A stretch of DNA of 64,000 bases. Origin: Rhodospirillaceae bacterium. GTDB lineage: Bacteria; Pseudomonadota; Alphaproteobacteria; Rhodospirillales; UBA2165. Where the stretch lies: assembly GCA_018674495.1 (NCBI GenBank), contig JABHAA010000026.1, forward strand, positions 20,075 to 84,074. Direction: 5' to 3'. Every line of letters starts with the position of its first letter. The first letter of the stretch is position 1. This document shows, piece after piece, positions 43,971 through 51,444 of this stretch. The notes beneath the pieces are model-generated. The model saw nothing but the letters and a program-made list of their open reading frames with translations, made no database searches and was not told where the DNA came from. A program made the position numbers and the translations under genes.

Positions 43971-44095
43971 GTGAGGCCCAGCGAGCTTAGAAGCGACAAA
44001 AATATATTTTCAAACTGCAGCAGGTAAATCGCGAACATGACCAATATCCACAAATAAATTGCCGCAGAACCGAAGCTGTTTGTTATTTTATTCAT
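43967..44095 (-). CDS. 42-aa single-span membrane peptide
   Basis: A 42-codon frame starts at ATG 44095, reads MNKITNSFGSAAIYLWILVM and continues FAIYLLQFENIFLSLLSSLGLT. It has one strongly hydrophobic helix (about 12-26) and an amphipathic tail. Its start overlaps the end of the ABC transporter gene by 8 bp (ATGAATAA) and its stop overlaps the GTG of the GT-C-like gene by 4 bp (GTGA). Tight overlaps on both sides argue for a real, coupled gene. I do not recognise a family. A small subunit of either neighbour is plausible. Confidence 0.6.
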   Translation of the reverse strand: MNKITNSFGSAAIYLWILVMFAIYLLQFENIFLSLLSSLGLT

Positions 44096-45902
44096 TGTTT
44101 TCGCCGGAAAATTCTCCCCGGTCGACAAGCCGGGTAAAAGGCGCGCACCGTTGATAAAGCTCGTCATAGGTCCCTTCATCGATGATCACGCCACCATCCA
44201 GGTAGATCAACTTGCTGCAATCGCGAACCGTGCTCAGCCGGTGCGCAATGACGATCAAAGTCACTTGGCCGTGCAAATTCTTGATCGACTGGTTGACCTC
44301 CCACTCGGTTTCCAAATCCAGCGCCGAGGTTGCTTCGTCGAGGATCAGAACCTTTGGTTTCCGGTACAAGGCCCGGGCAATACCGACGCGTTGGCGCTGG
44401 CCGCCAGAAAGCTTTACACCGCGCTCGCCGATGTTCGTGTCTAGCCCATCGGGAAGATTTTTGATGGTCTCTTGCAGTTGCGCCTTAGATAAAGCCTCTT
44501 CCAAGTCCGCCTCGTTGATATCAGCATCATCGATGCCGATGGCTACATTGCGGCGCAGAGTATCATCGAGGAAATTGATCGACTGGGGCACCACCCCCAG
44601 CAGGTGCTGCCATTCGCGCATATGATCGGTGATATCTTTACCATCGATGAGGATGCGCCCGGCATCAGGACGCAATAGCCCAAGAAGCAAGTCCGCCACC
44701 GTGGATTTTCCAGCGCCAGATACACCGACCAGCCCCACCGATTGTCCGCATCGAATTTTAACACTGATGTTCTTGACGACACGTTTTGTGAGTGACTTGT
44801 CATATCCGTAACCAACACCCTCTAGCTCGATGACATCATCAAACTTTATGCTGTTTGCAGCGCCATTGTTTCCCAAATTCGTCGACCTGGCGGATTTTAC
44901 ACTGAGGTCAGGCGCAATTTCATTGAGAGCGGCAAATCCGGATTTTATTCCGTTTACGGACATCACTATCCGGTTGAAGGACGGTAAAATTCGCATCGCC
45001 GAAACGGCAAACAGAGCAAGCAAAGGCAGGATATTGCCTTTGTCATTGCTCAACACGGCCACGACTACAACCGTAACAATTCCAATAGGCAAAACAGATT
45101 CGAACACCAACCGTGGCGTCTGCGTCAAGATGCCGTAGGACCGATAATTTTGCGTATAGCTCGAAATCAATTCTGCAAACGTTCTGATAAAATGCTGTCC
45201 TAAATAATATAATTGGATATCCCGAAAATTGTTTAGACTCTGATTTAAATTCTGCAAAACTTCTTTTTCCAAAAAATGGCGCTCCTCGCCCAAACGCGTC
45301 ATCCGCCGCCCCAGAAATTGATAAATAACCAAGAATACCGTTCCAACAAACGCAAATGCGATGCTTGCCGCAACCGGTTCCGCAACCAGCGTAATTATCA
45401 GAATGGTAATGGCGACCAGCGATTCCGTTATGAATTCGATAAATCCGGTGAAGATACCGGCGTGCACGGAACGCACGGATATGAAAGTGTTTCGAATATA
45501 ATCCGCCGAGTTCCGCTGAATGAACTGCTCATAGGTCTGGTCCAGGTAGCGGGACAGCAAGCGTTTGCCATCCCGTGCTATTCCATCATTCACAAAGCTA
45601 ACCCGATAGCAAATTACGATATACAAATATGAATTTTTGAAAATGATAAAGGCGGCAATTCCAATACTCAATGTTGTAATTAGCAAATTGCCTTCTAAAG
45701 CATAACGATCCGCAATTTGCCCCAATATTCCGAATTTGGATATAGTGGCCGGATCGCCAATGACGCTGATCAGGACAAAAACAGAGGCGATACCCGCGCC
45801 TTCCAATACTGTTCCAACAATAACCAGAATCAACAATACGACCGCACTGGCGCGTGTCGTATCGTCAAGGGTCATCCAGCAAAGTTTTGCGGTCAATAAC
45901 AA
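44088..45902 (-). CDS. ABC transporter, fused membrane and ATPase domains (PglK/MsbA-like)
   Basis: The 604-aa half-transporter has a six-helix membrane domain (1-330) and a nucleotide-binding domain with Walker A GVSGAGKST, signature LSGGQ, Walker B VLILDEATSALD and a switch histidine (VIAHRLS). PglK-type flippases of lipid-linked oligosaccharides have this form. No Wzx flippase is visible in the window, so this may be the exporter of the glycan made here. The start is unclear: TTG at 45902 keeps the family N-terminus, while ATG at 45875 is an alternative. Nothing but a short gap precedes it. Confidence 0.85.
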   Translation of the reverse strand: MLLTAKLCWMTLDDTTRASAVVLLILVIVGTVLEGAGIASVFVLISVIGDPATISKFGILGQIADRYALEGNLLITTLSIGIAAFIIFKNSYLYIVICYRVSFVNDGIARDGKRLLSRYLDQTYEQFIQRNSADYIRNTFISVRSVHAGIFTGFIEFITESLVAITILIITLVAEPVAASIAFAFVGTVFLVIYQFLGRRMTRLGEERHFLEKEVLQNLNQSLNNFRDIQLYYLGQHFIRTFAELISSYTQNYRSYGILTQTPRLVFESVLPIGIVTVVVVAVLSNDKGNILPLLALFAVSAMRILPSFNRIVMSVNGIKSGFAALNEIAPDLSVKSARSTNLGNNGAANSIKFDDVIELEGVGYGYDKSLTKRVVKNISVKIRCGQSVGLVGVSGAGKSTVADLLLGLLRPDAGRILIDGKDITDHMREWQHLLGVVPQSINFLDDTLRRNVAIGIDDADINEADLEEALSKAQLQETIKNLPDGLDTNIGERGVKLSGGQRQRVGIARALYRKPKVLILDEATSALDLETEWEVNQSIKNLHGQVTLIVIAHRLSTVRDCSKLIYLDGGVIIDEGTYDELYQRCAPFTRLVDRGEFSGENNE

Positions 45903-45946
45903 TGTCTAGGGTATTTGTTTGCTAAGTTGCCTTATGAAACTTGAAA

Positions 45947-47971
45947 TCAATCGGCACAATATAACAGTGGTGTCACAAAGTTTTCGTTGGGTTTGATCGA
46001 TAGTTTGAGATTTCTCAAAAAGAATTTCTGCGTATTCATAATTTTGGAAAACGTGGTGGTTTGAACTCTTTGCAGTTGAATCCGCATTTCTTCGCGTTTT
46101 GGCCCCTCGAACAAGTTAACCATGACGAGGGGGCCCGGAGCCGTGCCCGCGTCGGGCTCATTTTCGCTGAGTTTATTTATATTCAGCGGCAGCTCGACGC
46201 GGGATTCCTCACCGGAATATCCAAGACTGGGAAACCGGGCAAACGTAAATTCTGACACATAGTCCAGAATGCGCTCCGGTACCTTGTCGTGAGATTTGAT
46301 GATATTGAGAATGCGCGCGTCGAAGTCGGCCTTGTATTCGCTAAGCAAAATTAATCCAAATTGAATATTGATTTTGTCATATTCCACATCGATCAGTTTT
46401 TGGAAATTTTTATCTTTCATAAAATGCGTCGTAATGTCTTCCTTGCTATCGAACCATTCGCCGTGTGACGCGCCTTCAAACCGGTCGATAAATTCTGCGA
46501 CGCCGGGCGCAAATGCTGGCGCCTGTTCATCAGACAATTCCGGCCGGGTGGCAATCTCTTCGAATATTTGGGTCGGATGGATACCAAAGGCCTTGGCCGT
46601 TTTTAGGAGCGGTCCATAAACGTCATAATTCCAAGTCAATTCAATGAAGAATTGCAGCCGGCGGAAGTAAAATAAATCGTCTTCCGACATGGTTGCTGTC
46701 TCGCGAAGGCTTTCTTCAAATTCAAACGCTCTGATCTCGCTTCCGTCGGGCGCGGTATAATTTCCTGCATCGCCGTGGATAAGGCGAAAGCGGGAGCGAA
46801 AATCAAACTTCTCGCGAGTCTCCCTTGAATTCAAATCCGTGCCCGCAAGCAATCTGAGATTATGCACATGCAGCTCATGCACATCGTAATCGATTAATTG
46901 GCGAAGCGCGTCCGAATGGCTGTCCCGCGTTTCGCCTGGCATGGGGATAATCAATTCCGAATAGGTCCGGTGGCCCATATCGTAGAATTGCTTCTGGTAA
47001 TTTTTGTAAGTGTCTAGCGAAATATTGTCGCGTTTTATATTTACCAGAACTTCGGGATTGAGACTTTGGAATGACATGGTTGCCGTGGTCATGTCGTTTA
47101 ATATATGGCCTATTTCCAGGTTCCGGTCGGTGGTGTTCTTAGCTACGAAGGTCTGTATATTCTGCGGCGTGCCGACGGTCTCCTTCAGAGTTTTAATCTT
47201 TTCGGCAATCTCGATGTCGCGCTTCAAAATGCCAAAATTCGCATCGCACAAAATCCAGTTGCGCGCCGATGATCGATTGGCCACATAGTCCATTTCGGCC
47301 AATACAGTCGCGAAATCCATCTGGCGCAGGAGATCCAAGGAGGCTGCACCCCAGGCGCAGAACCCGCATTTAAACGGACATCCCCGATTGGTTTCGAACA
47401 ACGGCACCATGCCGAGATCGATAAATTTATCGAGTACGCCGGTGACGTATGGTGACACAATGTTATCGATTTTCTTGGACATTGGCCGGCGACCGGTGTC
47501 CCGCATTTGCCCATCTTTCATCCAAACAAGATTTTCGGGAAGATCATCGGGACTTGCGTACTCGGCGCCAAACCAAGCTATTAAATCAGCCAAAGGCTCT
47601 TCGCCGCCGCCGATGATGTAATAGTCTAGATAAGGATTGCTGTTGAAAAACTCGGTGCGCCATTCCGGATCGTCATCCATGTTCGGTCCGCCGCCGACGA
47701 TCAGGGCATGGGGCAATAGTTTTCGCACCTCATTTCCGATGGCCCGGTTCAGATTAATGTTCCAGCTATAGTAGGAAATTCCAACAATTTCAGGTTTTCG
47801 GCCCGATATATCATCAAGTAGTTTTTGCGGATGTTTGTAGAGACCGATATCAACTGCGCCACCAAAATGGTCATCAGCATAGGCTTTTAGATAGCCAATA
47901 TTCAACGGAATTGTAAGTTCGGTATCGGATACCGTATGCGTATGGCTTAAATCGGCGAGGAAAATTCTCAT
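45947..47971 (-). CDS. Cobalamin-type radical SAM protein 1
   Basis: The 674-aa protein has an N-terminal Rossmann-like B12-binding-type domain (1-140; IVGISYYSWN, LIVGGGPN, IIGGGEEPL) and a radical SAM core with C198, C202 and C205 (NRGCPFKCGFCAWG). A long C-terminal region (about 430-674) contains no motif I recognise. Such proteins often methylate unactivated carbons or rearrange rings. It is last in the minus-strand nonulosonate unit, 27 bp after the cytidylyltransferase gene. The substrate is unknown. The extended tail sets it apart from the other two radical SAM proteins here. Confidence 0.88.
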   Translation of the reverse strand: MRIFLADLSHTHTVSDTELTIPLNIGYLKAYADDHFGGAVDIGLYKHPQKLLDDISGRKPEIVGISYYSWNINLNRAIGNEVRKLLPHALIVGGGPNMDDDPEWRTEFFNSNPYLDYYIIGGGEEPLADLIAWFGAEYASPDDLPENLVWMKDGQMRDTGRRPMSKKIDNIVSPYVTGVLDKFIDLGMVPLFETNRGCPFKCGFCAWGAASLDLLRQMDFATVLAEMDYVANRSSARNWILCDANFGILKRDIEIAEKIKTLKETVGTPQNIQTFVAKNTTDRNLEIGHILNDMTTATMSFQSLNPEVLVNIKRDNISLDTYKNYQKQFYDMGHRTYSELIIPMPGETRDSHSDALRQLIDYDVHELHVHNLRLLAGTDLNSRETREKFDFRSRFRLIHGDAGNYTAPDGSEIRAFEFEESLRETATMSEDDLFYFRRLQFFIELTWNYDVYGPLLKTAKAFGIHPTQIFEEIATRPELSDEQAPAFAPGVAEFIDRFEGASHGEWFDSKEDITTHFMKDKNFQKLIDVEYDKINIQFGLILLSEYKADFDARILNIIKSHDKVPERILDYVSEFTFARFPSLGYSGEESRVELPLNINKLSENEPDAGTAPGPLVMVNLFEGPKREEMRIQLQRVQTTTFSKIMNTQKFFLRNLKLSIKPNENFVTPLLYCAD

Positions 47972-47998
47972 CGGTGTGTTGGTATGGCCCAGCGCCCG

Positions 47999-48706
47999 TT
48001 AGGGCTTGGCCCGTTCCTGTAATAAGGTTTCTGCAATCATAAAATCAAATTCCCGGTCTATGTCAACGGAGCGTTCCGGCGGCATCATATAACCTACCGC
48101 GCCCTTTCCATAAAAGCTTCTGGATTTCTGCAAATCGGAAACCCGGGCAACAAATACTGCGCCGTTGGGGGCCGCAATTTTCGGCAAATCCTGGCGGCGG
48201 CGGCTTTTTAGCTCATAAAAACTCTCGCCGGACTGGGGCTCAAGTTGGCCGTCGGACTTTAAGTAGAATGAGAGATTGGGATTGCTAGCCGGCTCGACGA
48301 TGGTGAACGCGAAAGGTGCTTCCCGCTCTATACATAGCCGGATACAGCCGTCCAAATCCTCTGCCAGCCTAAGTGGTGAGGTCGGCTGCAACAGCGCCAC
48401 ATAATCATATTTTTCCGTCAGAGCCTCCAGAGCGTGCAAGATGGCATCTTCCACCGGACTTTCGTCAGTCGCAAATTTGGCGGGACGCGGAACGGGCGCT
48501 TCACAGCCATATTGACCTGCCACATCGACTATGAGCGGATCGTCGCTGGAAAGGATCAGCCGGTCGAGAGTCTGGGAACGCCTCGCTTCTTCGATCGTCC
48601 AGGCCAACAATGGTTTTCCACCAATCGGCCTGATGTTCTTTCCGGGAAGGCCCTTGGATCCGCCGCGCGCACACACGATGGCGATAACCAACTTATCATT
48701 TACCAT
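47999..48706 (-). CDS. Acylneuraminate cytidylyltransferase (CMP-nonulosonate synthetase)
   Basis: The 235-aa protein has the family start IVCARGGSKGLPGKNIRPIG with the CTP-binding loop, then SSDDPLIVDVA, LLQPTSPLR and, at the end, VDIDREFDFMIAE. It activates a nonulosonic acid with CTP. The NeuB and NeuC homologues lie upstream in the same unit, separated by the amidotransferase genes. Whether the sugar is neuraminic, legionaminic or another isomer cannot be seen from this sequence, so no symbol is assigned. Confidence 0.92.
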   Translation of the reverse strand: MVNDKLVIAIVCARGGSKGLPGKNIRPIGGKPLLAWTIEEARRSQTLDRLILSSDDPLIVDVAGQYGCEAPVPRPAKFATDESPVEDAILHALEALTEKYDYVALLQPTSPLRLAEDLDGCIRLCIEREAPFAFTIVEPASNPNLSFYLKSDGQLEPQSGESFYELKSRRRQDLPKIAAPNGAVFVARVSDLQKSRSFYGKGAVGYMMPPERSVDIDREFDFMIAETLLQERAKP

Positions 48707-48728
48707 GGTTAACCAGTACTTTCTCGCC

Positions 48729-49364
48729 TCACATCGCCAAAAAGCGCGACAATATCCCTAGGCCTGCTTGGCCGCTTTTTTCGGGATGAAACTGCGTTCC
48801 CATAATATTGTCCCGCCTCACGGCGGCGGTCAGTTGAATGCCGTCATAGTCAGCGAACGCCAATATATCCGATACAGCTTCGGGCCGAGCCGAAAACGAA
48901 TGGACGAAGTAAACAGCCCGATCCCGACCAAACCCCTCAAGAAATGTTCCAGCCCAATCGGGCCCACTGCGTTCAAGCGTAGCCCAACCGATATGCGGTA
49001 TTTTATGCCGGCCTCCATCAGCGCCAGACATCGGGATCGGTTGAACGCGTCCCGGCAGCAAGCCCAGGCCATCGTTCCAACCAAATTCTTCGCTCCCGTC
49101 AAACAACATTTGCATGCCCACGCAGATGCCTAACAAAGGCCGTTCCCGGCGGGCGTAGTCCAAAACCGCATCAAAAAGACCGTTTTCGATGAGATTAGCC
49201 ACGCAGTGGCCGAAGGCGCCGACGCCGGGTAGTATCAATCGGTCTGCATCGTCTAGCATGGATGGCTGATCTGCGATGACAACATCGGCGCCGACATGAT
49301 CCAGGGCGCGTTGCACACTAAGCAGATTGCTAGTGCCGGAATCCAACAGCATTGCACGGCTCAC
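48729..49364 (-). CDS. HisH-type glutaminase subunit, sugar-amidination paralogue
   Basis: The 211-aa protein is a class I glutamine amidotransferase of the HisH type with triad C81 (GICVGMQ), H193 and E195 (HPEKS). The start is the GTG at 49364, which overlaps the HisF-like stop (GTGA); the longer frame upstream is a shadow. The N-terminus MLLDSGTSNLLSV differs from the usual IIDYGMGN of histidine HisH. Next to HisF-like and WbpG-like genes it most likely supplies ammonia for amidino-sugar formation, as HisH2/HisF2 do in Pseudomonas O-antigen synthesis. Confidence 0.87.
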   Translation of the reverse strand: MSRAMLLDSGTSNLLSVQRALDHVGADVVIADQPSMLDDADRLILPGVGAFGHCVANLIENGLFDAVLDYARRERPLLGICVGMQMLFDGSEEFGWNDGLGLLPGRVQPIPMSGADGGRHKIPHIGWATLERSGPDWAGTFLEGFGRDRAVYFVHSFSARPEAVSDILAFADYDGIQLTAAVRRDNIMGTQFHPEKSGQAGLGILSRFLAM

Positions 49365-50125
49365 GCCATCGCCCGCACTGGCAATCCAGCGGCTCCCGCC
49401 CAATCTCGAATTTGAGGGAGCGATAGTGAGCCATAATGGAGGACATGGGCGATGGCTACCGCGTCGGCCCGGCCTGCCTCGACAACCTCGCCGAGATGTT
49501 CCAACTTGCCCATGCCGCCGCTGGCGATTACCGGGATCGACACCGCCTCCGAAACGGCGCGGACAAGCGCTACATCGAATCCCCGGCGCATGCCTTCTTT
49601 GTCCACGGATGTCAGTAGAATTTCACCGGCGCCTAGCTCTTGGCCGCGCATCGCCCATTCAACGGCATCGATACCGGTGCGCTCGCGGCCGCAGTCCCGA
49701 TAAACTTCCCAACGGCCAGCAGCACGCTGCTTGGCGTCGATTTGTAAAACCATGCATTGCGATCCAAAGCGCTCGGCTATGGCACTGATCAAGCTGGGAT
49801 TGAGAGTTGCTGCAGAGTTGACCGCAATCTTATCAGCGCCGGCGCGCAGCATATCGCGGGCCTCATCGACGGAACGCATACCGCCCCCGACAGTGATCGG
49901 AATGAACACACTATCTGCCGTCCGGCGAACGATTTCCATCATGGACTGACGGTCATAAAGACTGGCAACTGCATCCATATAGACGATTTCATCCACCCCT
50001 TCTTGGTAATACTGCACCGCGAATGTATTGGGATCACCGACTTTACGCACCCCTTCAAGCTGAATGCCCTTGATCAGGTTTGCCCCCTTGATGTCTAAGC
50101 GGGCTATGAGGCGTAGATGGGGCAT
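49361..50125 (-). CDS. HisF-type cyclase subunit, sugar-amidination paralogue
   Basis: The 254-aa beta/alpha barrel keeps both HisF aspartates, D11 (RLDIKG) and D130 (QIDAKQ), but its first loop reads [20 protein letters not shown] instead of the usual histidine-pathway sequence. That variant is typical, as far as I recall, of the paralogues in polysaccharide loci. It starts 2 bp after the stop of the amidotransferase gene and overlaps the HisH-like gene by 4 bp. It likely forms the ammonia channel from the glutaminase to the sugar amidotransferase. Confidence 0.87.
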   Translation of the reverse strand: MPHLRLIARLDIKGANLIKGIQLEGVRKVGDPNTFAVQYYQEGVDEIVYMDAVASLYDRQSMMEIVRRTADSVFIPITVGGGMRSVDEARDMLRAGADKIAVNSAATLNPSLISAIAERFGSQCMVLQIDAKQRAAGRWEVYRDCGRERTGIDAVEWAMRGQELGAGEILLTSVDKEGMRRGFDVALVRAVSEAVSIPVIASGGMGKLEHLGEVVEAGRADAVAIAHVLHYGSLSLPQIRDWAGAAGLPVRAMA

Positions 50126-50127
50126 CG

Positions 50128-51444
50128 TCAGTTTGTGATTGGATAGCGCAATCGCCAACCCTCATTTCCAAATTTCCAAAGATGCGGCGTCCGATGGCGG
50201 TCGGCCAGATGATCAAAATACTCGCGGTCCATATGCGGTTGCTCAAACATCTCTGAGGCGATGGGATATTCCTCTTCGGAAATGCTGAGATATTTAAACG
50301 TCTGCTCGATGAAACGTTCCGGAAACTCGCCATCATAGCGGTTAACCAGGGCTACTGATTCTTCGCGCGTGATGTCGTTGTTGCGCACTTCCTGCGCGGC
50401 GTCCGATGTGGCCCGTCCAATTCCAAATTTTATATGGCTGGTATAATAGTGCAAATCATCGATCCGATCATCGATGCTCGAGTACTTGGAATAGCTACCC
50501 GGACTGCGCTCCGGCGACGGCTCGAACCCACCATGTTCAACCGCATAATAATAGCAATCCTGTGGATGCCAGGGCAGAAAATAGCCGAGATAATAAACAT
50601 CGATATTTTTGTCTTTGAGAAGTTCACGATCGATGGGCAGATAGAGTTCCACGTCATTGCGCGAGACGCCAAAGTATTGATTTAGATCGGCGAGGGACAC
50701 GCCGCCGAGATAAAACTGTGTGTCGCTATCAGAGGTAAAATAGGACACGTCCCGCTTGGCAGAATTGACCTCGCCCTTAGGATTGCCGTAGTCGGCTTCA
50801 TATTCACCGTAGAAAACAAGCTCTACATCGTGCGTGGCGGCATAGCGCGCCGCCAAGTTTTTCTGGCCGAGAACGAAAGGCTGAAACGGGTGATAGATGT
50901 TCTCCAGCGCGATCCGGGTCAACAACCGGTGCACTTGTCCGTTTGGGGTCGTCAACACATTATCAAACCCGGCATGAATCCAGGCCTGAAAATTTCTCCA
51001 TCCCCATTCCGTATAGGTGTGCGGCGCCCAGGTGATGGTGAGCGGGTGCATGCCGTATTTGAATTTGAGAGCGTGCGCGGTATAGAAGCTGTCCTTACCG
51101 CCGGAGCCCGGAATAATGCAATCATAGCGGCCATCATCACGTCGATAGCGGTCGCAAAGCTCGATCAGTTGGCGTTCCCGGTCATCCCAATCGTAGCCGC
51201 GCTTTGCATCCGCAACATTACACGCATCGCAGACACCATTTTTATCGAAGTTAATCGTGGTTTTGAGACTGTCCGATTTGTGATCGCTTTCGCGTACCGT
51301 ATTGGGCCGTTGGTTCGACATGCAGCACCTGGCACAATACTTCACCTCAATCGGGAGACCATACCGGGTTTCTTCAGGCCTCACATCGCTTTGAAACGGC
51401 GTGAGATCGATATCCTCATATCTATAAAACGATTTCATATACAT
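50128..51444 (-). CDS. N-acetyl sugar amidotransferase (WbpG/PseA type)
   Basis: The 438-aa protein has a zinc-binding pattern (C37/C40 and C72/C75) around an N-terminal region and a PP-loop ATPase motif PGSGGKDSF (SGGKDS at 114-119). Proteins of this type turn an acetamido group on a sugar into an acetamidino group with ammonia from HisH/HisF-like partners, which follow immediately. Relatives act on Man2NAc3NAc uronic acids or on nonulosonates (pseudaminic and legionaminic acid). The location between NeuA- and NeuC/NeuB-type genes favours a nonulosonate. Its start shares one base with the stop of the upstream gene (TAATG). Confidence 0.9.
   Translation of the reverse strand: MYMKSFYRYEDIDLTPFQSDVRPEETRYGLPIEVKYCARCCMSNQRPNTVRESDHKSDSLKTTINFDKNGVCDACNVADAKRGYDWDDRERQLIELCDRYRRDDGRYDCIIPGSGGKDSFYTAHALKFKYGMHPLTITWAPHTYTEWGWRNFQAWIHAGFDNVLTTPNGQVHRLLTRIALENIYHPFQPFVLGQKNLAARYAATHDVELVFYGEYEADYGNPKGEVNSAKRDVSYFTSDSDTQFYLGGVSLADLNQYFGVSRNDVELYLPIDRELLKDKNIDVYYLGYFLPWHPQDCYYYAVEHGGFEPSPERSPGSYSKYSSIDDRIDDLHYYTSHIKFGIGRATSDAAQEVRNNDITREESVALVNRYDGEFPERFIEQTFKYLSISEEEYPIASEMFEQPHMDREYFDHLADRHRTPHLWKFGNEGWRLRYPITN

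Noticed and set aside
48729..50125. Histidine biosynthesis hisH/hisF
   Set aside because: No other his genes are near, the HisF first loop differs from the histidine type, and both genes are coupled to a sugar amidotransferase.
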